DNA of 64,000 bases from an uncultured Shewanella sp. (GTDB lineage Bacteria; Pseudomonadota; Gammaproteobacteria; Enterobacterales; Shewanellaceae): contig NZ_CANLZC010000003.1 in the NCBI RefSeq assembly GCF_947495455.1, positions 61,372-125,371 of the forward strand, read 5' to 3'. Of the stretch, positions 37,231 to 46,134 are shown one piece after another. A program made the position numbers and the translations under genes. The notes beneath the pieces are model-generated. The model did no database searches and had not been told where the DNA came from. It saw only the letters and a list, made by a program, of their open reading frames with translations. The stretch's first letter is position 1. Every line of letters starts with the position of its first letter.

Positions 37231-38109
37231 ATGATGGATATTAAGTTACAGCAATTAAAACATTTTTGCTGGGTAGTCGAGGAAGGTGGATTTCGAGCGG
37301 CGTCTGCAAGAGCAAATCGTTCACAGGCCGCTTTGTCGACTTCCATTAAAGCGTTAGAGAAAACACTAGGGCAAGTATTATTTGAAGCTGGGCATAAAGC
37401 GAAGCTGACACCCTTTGGAGAGTTATGTTTACCTAAAGTTGAGCAGTTTATGACCCAATATCATCATTTAATTTATGATTTAAATGCGGCGGCGGCAGGA
37501 CAGCTAGGTGAACTTCGTATTGCCAGTGTGCCTTCTGTTGCGGCAAAAATCATTCCTCGAATATTGGCTAAATTTACTAAACAATATCCTAAAATAAAAG
37601 TGTCCTTGATTGATGATAATGCTGCGGGAGTTGAGAGACGCCTTTTAGCGGGAGAGGTGGATTTAGCCTTAGGTAATTGTTTGAATATTAACCATGATAG
37701 AATCGATTTTACATTACTCTTATTGGACCCTATTGGCGTTGTTTGTTTAAAAAGTCATGAGCTATCAATAAAAGAAGGAATTCAGTGGCAAGAAATAAAA
37801 GATTATCCTTTTGTCAATAATGGTACCTGTTCTTTACTTGACCCGACGAGTGCCCATGTGCTGAGTCAGAATGCATTTTATAGTGTAGAGAATATCACCT
37901 CACTGTTTTCAGTATTGGAGTTAGGGGTGGGGGTGACAACGTTACCTAAGTTAGCTTTTCCAGAGAACTTACCTTCACTATGTTGGATCCCACTGATTGC
38001 ACCTAAATTAGAACGTGAAGTGGGTATTTTTAAATTGATCGATCGTCATATTTCACCCCAAGCGATGATTTTTTATAATTTGTGTATAAAGGAATTGGCA
38101 CCTGAATAA
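37231..38109 (+). CDS. LysR-type regulator, probable activator of the divergent catabolic operon
   Basis: A 292-residue LysR protein: HTH with LKHFCWVVEEGGFRAASARA and SQAALSTSIKALEKTLG, then a periplasmic-binding-protein-like effector domain (LRIASVPSVAAKIIPRILAK, VDLALGNCLN, LGVGVTTLPKLA). AAGGAG lies eight bases before the ATG. The divergent arrangement with the ridA operon is typical of a LysR activator that senses the substrate or an intermediate of its neighbours. A hairpin follows at 38136. The effector is unknown. Confidence 0.88.
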   Translation: MMDIKLQQLKHFCWVVEEGGFRAASARANRSQAALSTSIKALEKTLGQVLFEAGHKAKLTPFGELCLPKVEQFMTQYHHLIYDLNAAAAGQLGELRIASVPSVAAKIIPRILAKFTKQYPKIKVSLIDDNAAGVERRLLAGEVDLALGNCLNINHDRIDFTLLLLDPIGVVCLKSHELSIKEGIQWQEIKDYPFVNNGTCSLLDPTSAHVLSQNAFYSVENITSLFSVLELGVGVTTLPKLAFPENLPSLCWIPLIAPKLEREVGIFKLIDRHISPQAMIFYNLCIKELAPE

Positions 38110-38135
38110 CAACTTATTTTTGTGGAGAGTTCAGG

Positions 38136-38170
38136 AAATGACCCAGAAAGTGCACGCTTTCTGAGTCATT
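38136..38170. terminator. Hairpin between convergent genes
   Basis: AAATGACcCAGAAAG (38136-38150) pairs with CTTTCTGaGTCATT (38157-38170), one mismatch, 6-base loop. There is no T run on either side, so it may be a weak bidirectional terminator. Confidence 0.5.
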
Positions 38171-38199
38171 GTCGTTATAGCGTTTAGCGTGTTTGATGA

Positions 38200-39462
38200 C
38201 TATTGTGCTGTTTGGTTTTTAAAGGTGAAACTTGATAGCGCATTACTCACGATTTGCTCTGCGATAATGTAATGGGCTTGTGTTGTTGGATGAGTGACTC
38301 CCCAAAATAAATAGCTATCAGAGCCATTAACAACACAATCGGAGCGAAGTGAATGGGATTTTAAGTAATCCACTGATGAACTACGATTGATGTCAAGGCA
38401 AGAGTCGGTGACATTGGTTAAGCCATAACTTTCTGGAGAATCGATAACATTATCAAATAATGTGTAGGTATCAAACAAGACAAAATTGTATCCCTGATCT
38501 TGATAGTTTTCGATTTGGTTTTTAATAAACGCATTGTATTCCATGATTTTATCTTTTACTTCTATTGCCTTATCAGCACTGGAATATTTAAATTGTGGTG
38601 CATGACTGGCATCGGGTAAATTTAAAACCAACATATTTGTAATGCCACTGTCGATGAGTTTTTCTATGATTTCGGTAAAATCACCACTGACTTCAGCGAC
38701 GCTGCGATCATAGTTAACAAAATCATTCAGGCCAAATTCTAATGTTACTAAGCTGTCTTTAGGATCATAATTTTCAGCCAGTTGCATGTATTCCACATAG
38801 GAGTCTATTTGATCGGTCACCCCAGGCAAAATGACATATTGATCTTCACCAGCCGCACCACTAATGGCCCAATTATAAAGGGGCAAGCCCATTAGTTGAG
38901 AGACATACTCAGTCCAGACATAGCCATTTGAAAAATGCCCTAAAAACCATGAGTTGTCATTTGGAAATAACCATTGAGAGGCATTATATAAATTCCCTGT
39001 GTCAGAAATACTGTCGCCAAAACTGACCACTTTATTGACTAAACTTTTATCATCGTTATCGCTGCTGATGTCATTTGTCCAGATAGTTTGATTATAAGAA
39101 AAGCGTGTGTCTGCCGCGAAAAAGGTGATATCGGCTGCAGCATAATCGGTATCTAAGGTTTTTTGACAGCGTTCGAGTAAGGTATCTTGGCTGGTGGAAG
39201 TATAAAACATGTTTTTCCATGAAATGCTGGAATACCAATAGCCTGTGACTTTGTAATAACTGCCGTCATCATTTAGCCCCCATTCCCAATCGGTTGCAAC
39301 ATCGTCATGGCTGTCGCTGGGCCTGTACCAACAACGTAAATAGGTATAGGTTTCATTTGATTGTAATGTGCTGATCTGTGAGCTTGATAATGTGCTGTTA
39401 GCGGCAAAACTTGAAAAAGGGAGTAGGCATAATGTGAGATAGAAGGTATTTTTTAGGATCAT
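38200..39462 (-). CDS. tlh: Thermolabile-haemolysin-type phospholipase (SGNH lecithinase)
   Basis: A 420-residue exported lipase closely resembling Vibrio thermolabile haemolysin along its length. Signal peptide to about residue 21. An N-terminal beta domain has YTYLRCWYRPSD, DDGSYYKVTGYWYSS and DITFFAADTRFSYN. The SGNH domain has FGDSISDTGN with nucleophile Ser151, an ISGAAG block, FGLND near residue 247 and the catalytic VTHPTT near residue 390. The conserved LDINRSSSVDY is also present. Relatives hydrolyse phospholipids (phospholipase A2/lysophospholipase) and lyse red cells. Monocistronic. The natural target could be environmental lipid as well as host membranes. Confidence 0.92.
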   Translation of the reverse strand: MILKNTFYLTLCLLPFSSFAANSTLSSSQISTLQSNETYTYLRCWYRPSDSHDDVATDWEWGLNDDGSYYKVTGYWYSSISWKNMFYTSTSQDTLLERCQKTLDTDYAAADITFFAADTRFSYNQTIWTNDISSDNDDKSLVNKVVSFGDSISDTGNLYNASQWLFPNDNSWFLGHFSNGYVWTEYVSQLMGLPLYNWAISGAAGEDQYVILPGVTDQIDSYVEYMQLAENYDPKDSLVTLEFGLNDFVNYDRSVAEVSGDFTEIIEKLIDSGITNMLVLNLPDASHAPQFKYSSADKAIEVKDKIMEYNAFIKNQIENYQDQGYNFVLFDTYTLFDNVIDSPESYGLTNVTDSCLDINRSSSVDYLKSHSLRSDCVVNGSDSYLFWGVTHPTTQAHYIIAEQIVSNALSSFTFKNQTAQ

Positions 39463-39879
39463 ATTATTGGTCTCTCCATTTAAATTCAGGCCAGTGGTCT
39501 TGTTGATTTGCGTGCCTGAATAATCATTTATTGTTATCAGTTATCATCTTTAGTGGAATTCAGTATTAGTATTTTATTAATTAGATTTCACTAATTTGAT
39601 TAATAACAATTTAATGGAAATGACGCTATATTTTTTTGAGTGCTAGCTCTAAAAACAGTGTTCTGTTTGATTTTTGTATTTTGTTTTTATTTTTTTACTC
39701 GTTTTTTGTTTCTTTATTGTTTATTGTTTGTTTTGTTTTAGCGATGAAATGCATATGCGAGTACTCTCAAGTCACAGGCACATATCACAGGCAAATCACA
39801 GTTCAGGCATTGAAATAGAAAAAATAGCCACTATTTCTAATGGATAAATATGCATTAGTAGTTGTGGGAAGGTGGTGGT
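39463..39879. other. AT-rich divergent intergenic region
   Basis: This 417-base region lies between tlh and the DUF2919 gene and has long T runs near 39660-39740. A 60-codon plus-strand frame at 39636 is low-complexity Phe/Leu sequence and was rejected. Confidence 0.5.
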
Positions 39880-40338
39880 TTGAATTTTAGTCATATTCGT
39901 TGGCTCGATGAGAAAGGGCAGGTTAAACCGCCTATCTATCTTTATGGTATGTTGATTTTTCTTGCGAGAGGATGGTGTATTTGGATAGCTTCATTAACTC
40001 AAGCTAATGATCGAGCGGGGTTAGTGAGCTTATTTTATCCCCATAAAGCGGATTTTATTATGTCTCTGATTGCGGGCCTGGGGGCCGTATTCATTTATAT
40101 TGTTGTCATTGCGGAGCGCAAGCGCAGTCCTGAGTGGTTTCGTATTCCCTTTGGCCAAATCAAGTGGATGTTGTTAGGATTATTATTACTTGATGGAGGA
40201 TTACTCATTTCTCGAATTGTCAATAGCTACTATTTGTACAGTTGGAGTACGGGGTTAGATGCATTGCTATTGTTTTGGAGTACGCTGTATTTGGTGAAGT
40301 CAAAACGGTTATCTTTGTATTTATCTGATTGGAAGTGA
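39880..40338 (+). CDS. DUF2919 (YfeZ-like) inner membrane protein
   Basis: A 152-residue protein with about four membrane helices and the family opening KPPIYLYGMLIFLARGWCIW. DFIMSLIAGLGAVFIYIV and WMLLGLLLLDGGLLIS follow. It matches the size of E. coli YfeZ (151), a protein of unknown function. The start is taken as TTG at 39880 because AAGGTGG stands at the correct distance. A TTG six codons upstream would overlap the ribosome site. Convergent with ydbL and separated by a strong hairpin. Confidence 0.75.
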   Translation: MNFSHIRWLDEKGQVKPPIYLYGMLIFLARGWCIWIASLTQANDRAGLVSLFYPHKADFIMSLIAGLGAVFIYIVVIAERKRSPEWFRIPFGQIKWMLLGLLLLDGGLLISRIVNSYYLYSWSTGLDALLLFWSTLYLVKSKRLSLYLSDWK

Positions 40339-40353
40339 CATTGTCATTTCATT

Positions 40354-40392
40354 GTAAGACCAATGGGCTTAATGATGTTAAGCCCATTGGTC
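40354..40392. terminator. Strong bidirectional terminator
   Basis: A 17-base perfect stem (40354-40370 with 40376-40392; GACCAATGGGCTTAA arm) with a 5-base loop and T/A runs on both sides lies between the convergent DUF2919 and ydbL genes. Confidence 0.9.
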
Positions 40393-40432
40393 TTTATAAA
40401 AATAAAAAAGTCTATATTGGCTTTTTAAGGGG

Positions 40433-40753
40433 TTATTTTCTTACCCAATTGCCTTTTTTGTTTTGATAAAACTGGCCTTTCTTTGTGGCTGAAATGGCTT
40501 TTTTTGCTGCAAGATTAGCCACTTCTGCCAGAGGAATATTATTCTTTTTAGCAATTCTTTGGTAAGAACTACGTCGTTCCTCGTTCACTCTTTTTGTTAA
40601 CTTATTCACTTCTGGACCGGCTTTAACGACACCAAGGTAACCGTTTTGCAGCTCACCCACTTTGCCTTGAGTTTTTGCATCTTGTAAGGATATGGCAAAG
40701 GCATTGAGGCTGAAGAGTAAGATTGTGACTAGTGTTAAAATGCGAGTTTTCAT
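40433..40753 (-). CDS. ydbL: YdbL, DUF1318 periplasmic protein
   Basis: A 106-residue exported protein (signal peptide ending LNAFA) with the DUF1318 pattern LQDAKTQGKVGELQNGYLG, EERRSSYQRIAKKNNIPL and a C-terminal GQFYQNKKGNWVRK. The ATG at 40753 has GGAG upstream and gives the E. coli length (108). In E. coli ydbH-ynbE-ydbL form one operon and YdbL assists the YdbH-YnbE phospholipid transport bridge. The order here is the same. The gene starts 19 bases after ynbE. Confidence 0.92.
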   Translation of the reverse strand: MKTRILTLVTILLFSLNAFAISLQDAKTQGKVGELQNGYLGVVKAGPEVNKLTKRVNEERRSSYQRIAKKNNIPLAEVANLAAKKAISATKKGQFYQNKKGNWVRK

Positions 40754-40772
40754 GATTGCTCCATGGGTAAGA

Positions 40773-40973
40773 TTAAAATAATTCATCATTTGTGAGAAGT
40801 TGATCTAGCTCTTTGTCCACTTTGATTTTGATTTCGTGTTCAATTTTCACGTTAAGGTTGATAACAATGGGTTTATCGGGGGGCGCAAGTTGAACCTTTG
40901 GGGTACAGGCGCCGATGAACAATAAAGCCGTTAAACTGATTGTTATATATTGAGGTAACACCTTGTTAAACAT
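40773..40973 (-). CDS. ynbE: YnbE, small outer-membrane lipoprotein
   Basis: A 66-residue lipoprotein with lipobox FIGAC (Cys23) and the family pattern TPKVQLAPPDKPIVINLNVK, then EHEIKIKVDKELDQLL. In E. coli YnbE multimerises in the outer membrane and joins the C-terminal end of YdbH, completing an intermembrane phospholipid bridge. It sits between ydbH (193 bases upstream) and ydbL (19 bases downstream). The spacer to ydbH is longer than expected for a tight operon but holds no clear terminator. Confidence 0.92.
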   Translation of the reverse strand: MFNKVLPQYITISLTALLFIGACTPKVQLAPPDKPIVINLNVKIEHEIKIKVDKELDQLLTNDELF

Positions 40974-41166
40974 TTATTTTCCTTACATCATATAATGGTT
41001 GTTTTGATGACTCATATAAAGCAAGTTTAACCATATTTATCCATTGAGTGAAAGATTACTCCTCTTTTTATATCATTATCTTCATTGAGTGTGATCTTAT
41101 CGCTGCATGCTATCCCTTGAATGATGAATACAGGCTGAATACTTTATTGAATGTTTTTAAATTCAT

Positions 41167-44100
41167 TTACTTAATTGATTTTTCTATTCCACTTTGCAAT
41201 TTACCACTGAGCTGTAGGCTTCTGAGTAATTGTAATAGGTTTTCTTCTTGGGTGTAATTAAAGTGAATAGGGCGCTCAATGCCTTTACTTTTCCCTTTTA
41301 TTTGTGCTTTTAAAATGGCATCACCATTTGTTTTCATACTAAATTGACTGGTTAACTCACTGTATTTTAAATGTTCTAATGCTGAAAAAGCAAAATCCAA
41401 GTAAGGTTGAGATATTTTCATTTGCTCTACACTGGGGTTATCGTTAATAGCAATTAATCCGCCAGGGGGACGAGCAACAAGCTCCCCGTTATCGATACTC
41501 AGTTTATCGAATTGAAAGCGAATGGGTAGCACGGCATCAAACAAGCCATCGGCATAAACGCCTTCAACGGGGTGAAGCGTGAGTAATTGGTTAAGACTGA
41601 CGCCCTGTAATAGTATATAGGCATCTGTTTCGCCAGTGGTATTGAGCTGAAACTTAGGTATGGCTAAGGTGCCTTTTAATGTATGGCCCTGAAGCTTGAG
41701 TTCAAGTTGTGTGCGGTTGAGTCCAAGTCGTGCCCATAAGCGTTGCCAAGGGGTTGAGGTTTCAGTGATGGAATGAGTAAGTTGCCTTGTGCTGGTTTGA
41801 CTGAGTCTTGCTTGGACATTGATATTGGTGATGATAATGCCTGGATTAAATGCTTCGAGTGATAAGGTTAATGTTTCACATTGAAGTGGCAGTGGGTTCA
41901 CTTTTATCTGCTTTTTGAGCAATGGCGATAATTGGTAGTGACATTGGGCGTGTAATTGTCCCCTCTCAAAAGGGAGTCCGTTAAATTGGCCTGATATATC
42001 ATCAATATGCGTGTTGAGTGTGAATAACCAAGGTGCTGCTTTTGCCGTTTTTTGGTAACTGAGTTCAAATTGACTCATTCCAGTGAGCGAAAGATCTAAT
42101 GGGGTGGTTTGTGCTTCTTTCATTAGGGTGACGAATTCATCCAATGGCCGAGCAAAGCTCCACTGGCCTGTTATTGATTGTAAATTGGCAAAAGAGTCGA
42201 GTTGCACTTGATGTTGACTGCTGAAGTCAAGTTCATTGATTTTCCAGTTCTCTTGGCTGTTGATGCGGTTTTGATTAACAGTGATGGATTGGTGTAGCGA
42301 CAGGTTTTTCATATGAATTAACTGCTGCTGTGCACTTGCTTTTTTTAGCGCTAGAGATGGCTGATTTTTGATTAAGGAAGTCGAAGCAGGTTTGCTTTTA
42401 CTGATAAAGAGATCATCAATATTAACGGTTATTTCCTGCATTTGTGGCTGATTAATCCATGCCCAGAGTGCTTGTATGGCATTTGTTGAGTGCAGCCTGT
42501 CTGATCGAGGCTCTGAGCGAGGTTGTAAAGACAAATCTTGAGTGAAGTCATAAGTCAGTGAGAAAGGATGATTTGAGCGTAGATCTAACTGCTTAATACG
42601 TCCTTGATAGTTTATGAAATCTTCATTTTTATTATTGTGGGTCGTTTGTTTTTTGTTGTTAGCGGTCTTATTTGTTGAAGTGTTAGTCTTTTTTATCCAT
42701 TGCGCATTCACTGTGTTTAATTGAAAGTGAGTGGGGGATAAATTGAGTGCAATATGCTGCTTAGGTAAATAGGTGAATGTGCTTCCTGCCTCGATGGTTA
42801 ATTGATTTTTTTCGGCAGCGAGCCTATTTAATTCATTGGGTATATGGGGGGCGTGACTGTTTTTGAGTGAGTTCGCTAACAAATGGCGATGGCTATTAAC
42901 ATCATTGATATTATCAAAAGCAACAGCGCCTGCATTGAGACGGATAGGTGTGTCAAAGTTAAGCTGGAATTGCATTTGATCATTTTTATAGTCTTGAATG
43001 AAAGTGCCTTGGCTTGTTAATTCAAGTTGATTAACACTTATTCTGGTTGAAGGAGCTACTTCACTGTGTGGTGCTTTGTCTTTTTTATCATTCATTACTG
43101 TAGATCTGTTACTCTTGCTCTTGCTCTTGCCTTGTTGGGGCTGCTTTTTTTGCTCAGAGAATAAAGGCAATGAGAGTTTAATCGGTTGACTTTGCTGTGT
43201 GTTAAATGCCCACTTTCCACTTGTTTCTGATTGTGTGTTGATATTTCGAATGTGCAGATCCTGTAATGATAAATGCGTTGTCAATTGGGCAAGCTCCAAT
43301 ACAATATCGCCATGTGATAATGTCACTTCCTTACTGGCCATATTAACGGTTAATGGTTCGATGATGGACAGCGTTAGCTTTGAGGTTGTTTGGCTTAATG
43401 GCTTCGGTTTTGCTTTGCCCAATTGTGTTAACAATGTTTTTGCTTGATGAGGCAATTGAAAATAAGTGGCTAATTGTATTAGCTGATCATGACTGGGACG
43501 GAGAGTTAGATCCATGGGCTTTATGGATAAGCTTGGCTGAGTCAAAGATCCAAAAATATCAATTTGCCATTGAGGCTGTTGACAAGGGGAGGTGTTTACG
43601 CGCTCGTTTTTTTCAATCTGAGCCATATTTTGAGAAAGGTTCTTATGATTGTTAACATTTTGATTATCTGCGCTTGTTGAACGGGTTGTGATTGTGGTGT
43701 CAACGGGCTGAGTCATGTTTTGAAAAAGGCTCTGTGGCATATTATTGCGATAATGATGCTTAATATTATGACTATCAGTGCCTGTTGAACTGGCTGTCAC
43801 TCTTGTTTCAACGGGAGCCATGTTTTGAGAAAGGTTCTTATGATTGTTAACATTTTGATTATTTGCGCTTGTTGAACGGGTTGTCACTCTGGTGTCAGCG
43901 GAAGTTATGTTTTGAGAAAGCTTCAGTGGAATATTAATATAAGTATGATGATTATCAGTGCTTGTGGGTTGGGTGGTGATTTTAGCATCAAGGGGAGAAA
44001 GATAAAGTGATACACCACAAACTTGATGCATTGATTCTAGGGTGATATATTGTTGATTTTGTTGATTTTGTTGATTTTGTTGATTTTGTTGATTTTGTTG

Positions 44101-45006
44101 AGTGGAAGATTGAACCCCTAGTTTAATTTGGCTGTAAAGCTTACCTGATTGTGGCATTTTTGAGTCAACAAGCCTTGATAATCGATGAGACAATAATCGC
44201 ACTTCTTTATTGAGTATTGAGGGCTTGCTCATTGAACTTGAAGAATGGATTTTTGATGAAGCTTGGGTCGATGTTTGCACTACTGATGATTGAGAAAGCG
44301 GTTGAGCTAAGCTCAAATTATCTAGTTGTTGGGAGAATGTCTTTAAGCCACTGCTTAATGCGTCAAAAGATAGTTGACTGGAAAATGCCCATTGCGTCTC
44401 GGTGAATTGGCCGGACAGTGTCCAAGTCGGCAAGTTGTCCATCAATATTTGAGTGGAAAACTGCCCTTGATATAAATTCAGTGATTTAATCTTAGCGAGT
44501 TGAATAGTCTTGTGATGATCGCGCTTTTTAAAAAAGAGGTTAATGTGCTTTACATTGAGCTTGGGAGAATTTGCCAGCAATGCCATGAGCTGAGAGTTAG
44601 GAAGCGGGATCTTTGAGTGAGTATTTGTTTTTGCTTCACTGTCAACTAAGGTGTTAATTTTATCGGCAAATGTGATAGGGCTGAGGGATGCATTGATTTT
44701 GTTAATGGTCACATTTGTAATATCGCTGCTTGATAGCTGAAAAAGAGACGTCCCTTGATTAAATTCTATGTCGATATCTTGTAGGGTGAATTGATCTTGA
44801 TTAACCTCAATGGTGAGGTTAGGGACTGTCCAATGGGTGAGACTGTCTGCTGAAACAGTCATCTGGGTTACTTGCGCGTTAAAAGGGGTTAAATAGTGAT
44901 TGATGAGGCCTTTTATTAAGCGTTCAACATTAAAACTGGCAATGATGGATAAGCCTATAAGAAAGCTTAATCCAATAAAAAAAAGCACAATAATACGCCG
45001 TTTCAC
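41167..45006 (-). CDS. ydbH: YdbH, AsmA-like intermembrane phospholipid transport protein with repeat insert
   Basis: A 1279-residue protein, much longer than E. coli YdbH (879). It has one N-terminal membrane helix (RRIIVLFFIGLSFLIGLSII) and then a long periplasmic beta-strand-rich body, as in AsmA-like bridge proteins. The family C-terminus is intact: VYADGLFDAVLPIRF, LVARPPGGLIAIND and LKAQIKGKSKGIERPIHFN. Much of the extra length is a low-complexity insert at about residues 300-470. This insert contains a (QNQ) run and four imperfect repeats with STSANNQNVNNHKNLSQN. A second low-complexity Ser/Lys/Asn region lies near residues 650-680 and 790-810. YdbH is one of three partly redundant E. 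coli systems (with TamB and YhdP) that carry phospholipids to the outer membrane. Confidence 0.93.
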   Translation of the reverse strand: MKRRIIVLFFIGLSFLIGLSIIASFNVERLIKGLINHYLTPFNAQVTQMTVSADSLTHWTVPNLTIEVNQDQFTLQDIDIEFNQGTSLFQLSSSDITNVTINKINASLSPITFADKINTLVDSEAKTNTHSKIPLPNSQLMALLANSPKLNVKHINLFFKKRDHHKTIQLAKIKSLNLYQGQFSTQILMDNLPTWTLSGQFTETQWAFSSQLSFDALSSGLKTFSQQLDNLSLAQPLSQSSVVQTSTQASSKIHSSSSMSKPSILNKEVRLLSHRLSRLVDSKMPQSGKLYSQIKLGVQSSTQQNQQNQQNQQNQQNQQYITLESMHQVCGVSLYLSPLDAKITTQPTSTDNHHTYINIPLKLSQNITSADTRVTTRSTSANNQNVNNHKNLSQNMAPVETRVTASSTGTDSHNIKHHYRNNMPQSLFQNMTQPVDTTITTRSTSADNQNVNNHKNLSQNMAQIEKNERVNTSPCQQPQWQIDIFGSLTQPSLSIKPMDLTLRPSHDQLIQLATYFQLPHQAKTLLTQLGKAKPKPLSQTTSKLTLSIIEPLTVNMASKEVTLSHGDIVLELAQLTTHLSLQDLHIRNINTQSETSGKWAFNTQQSQPIKLSLPLFSEQKKQPQQGKSKSKSNRSTVMNDKKDKAPHSEVAPSTRISVNQLELTSQGTFIQDYKNDQMQFQLNFDTPIRLNAGAVAFDNINDVNSHRHLLANSLKNSHAPHIPNELNRLAAEKNQLTIEAGSTFTYLPKQHIALNLSPTHFQLNTVNAQWIKKTNTSTNKTANNKKQTTHNNKNEDFINYQGRIKQLDLRSNHPFSLTYDFTQDLSLQPRSEPRSDRLHSTNAIQALWAWINQPQMQEITVNIDDLFISKSKPASTSLIKNQPSLALKKASAQQQLIHMKNLSLHQSITVNQNRINSQENWKINELDFSSQHQVQLDSFANLQSITGQWSFARPLDEFVTLMKEAQTTPLDLSLTGMSQFELSYQKTAKAAPWLFTLNTHIDDISGQFNGLPFERGQLHAQCHYQLSPLLKKQIKVNPLPLQCETLTLSLEAFNPGIIITNINVQARLSQTSTRQLTHSITETSTPWQRLWARLGLNRTQLELKLQGHTLKGTLAIPKFQLNTTGETDAYILLQGVSLNQLLTLHPVEGVYADGLFDAVLPIRFQFDKLSIDNGELVARPPGGLIAINDNPSVEQMKISQPYLDFAFSALEHLKYSELTSQFSMKTNGDAILKAQIKGKSKGIERPIHFNYTQEENLLQLLRSLQLSGKLQSGIEKSIK
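43620..43884. repeat. Near-identical 70-base direct repeat within ydbH
   Basis: The copies 43620-43689 and 43815-43884 differ at only two positions by eye and start 195 bases apart. Two further diverged copies surround them (near 43720-43790 and 43890-43960). They encode four tandem imperfect protein repeats of about 30-35 residues. Confidence 0.85.
44052..44100. repeat. 9-base microsatellite in ydbH
   Basis: GTTGATTTT occurs five times in tandem plus a partial sixth. On the coding strand it encodes (Gln-Asn-Gln)n. The unit is a multiple of three, so copy-number change alters length but not frame. Confidence 0.92.
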
Positions 45007-45091
45007 AGACGACTCTCCCTGTTAGTGGATACAGATGTTACGCTTAAGCCACTTGAAACCTTTTTTCAAGTGACTGTGATATCTTTCACCG

Positions 45092-45943
45092 CTAAGCGTC
45101 TTGCCACCTAATTTGGGTGGTTAATCTGTGGGTCTCATTGGGCGCTAAGGTGACGCTATCATCGAGAACGTTCGCCGCTTCTAAGCAAACCATAGAGAGA
45201 TAATCATCATTCCTAAAGCGTGATAAGCGCGTGGATTTTTCAATCCAAGGGTTCCATAGTATCGCAGATTGACTGTTCTGACGTGACACTTGGATAATCC
45301 CCTTTTGTGTATGTAATAATTGTACTGGACTGAGTTGGGTAAAGACTTTATCGGTTTCTTGGTTGATCACTAAGCTATCTTGTACTTGTTTAATCGGGTC
45401 TTGATTAAATTCAATAAACTTGGCTTGTCCAAAGCCCGTTGCGGAAAATTGATGAATATCACCGATGGGAAAATAACTGTGTAAAGCTTGGGAGAAGGTG
45501 ATGCTTTTGTCATCGAGATTGGTATTGATAAGCGAGAGACTCAATGAATCACTTAAGCGAAATTCGGCACTTAATTGGGTACGGTAGGGCCAATACTTTT
45601 GTGTATTATCATCCAATGTTAAGGTAAAAAGTAACTTCACTTCAGTCTCATTCATGTTGACTTCTTGAAGTTGCCACATTTGGGTTCGAGCAAACCCGTG
45701 TTGAGGCCAATCAGAATTGGTGTGCATGCCAAACCAAGGCCAACAAATCGGGATCCCACCACGAATGGCACTGCCGATTTGATAATCATTGTCCCTTGAG
45801 CACCAAAGCAGCGGCGGCTGGCCTTTAGGTTTAAAATAATCAATTTGAGCACCTTGTTTAAAAATACGAGCCTGACAATGCTGTGTATCAATGTCGATGT
45901 ATTCCAAACCTTTGTTGTGCATTTTAGTGGTGACAGAGCCCAT
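45092..45943 (-). CDS. yeaD: D-hexose-6-phosphate mutarotase (YeaD)
   Basis: A 283-residue protein of the aldose-1-epimerase-like superfamily that interconverts the anomers of hexose 6-phosphates such as glucose 6-phosphate. Motifs are FKQGAQIDYFKPKGQPPLLW, GSAIRGGIPICWPWFG, PQHGFART, FSQALHSYFPIGD and LWNPWIEKS, including the conserved His and Glu (EAANV) of the active site. Length is close to E. coli YeaD (294). Single gene between ydbH and the divergent acyl-CoA dehydrogenase. Confidence is high. Confidence 0.92.
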   Translation of the reverse strand: MGSVTTKMHNKGLEYIDIDTQHCQARIFKQGAQIDYFKPKGQPPLLWCSRDNDYQIGSAIRGGIPICWPWFGMHTNSDWPQHGFARTQMWQLQEVNMNETEVKLLFTLTLDDNTQKYWPYRTQLSAEFRLSDSLSLSLINTNLDDKSITFSQALHSYFPIGDIHQFSATGFGQAKFIEFNQDPIKQVQDSLVINQETDKVFTQLSPVQLLHTQKGIIQVSRQNSQSAILWNPWIEKSTRLSRFRNDDYLSMVCLEAANVLDDSVTLAPNETHRLTTQIRWQDA

Positions 45944-46134
45944 AATGCTTCCTAATTACCTGATTTTGTATAAGCTTACCGTATTCTGAGGGGGAAGTGA
46001 AACGCCCTTTTTAACTGCTTAAAGCATAATATTGGATCTTAATAGTTGTTGCGTTTTTAAGCTGAAAATGAGAATAATATTGAGCTTTTACTCAAATGCA
46101 TCGATAGCAATAATGACAAGAAAGGGAAGACAGT

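Noticed and set aside
44052..44100. Tandem 9-base repeats as a CRISPR or origin iteron array
   Set aside because: Units are too short and contiguous, and lie in frame within ydbH as Gln-Asn-Gln codons.
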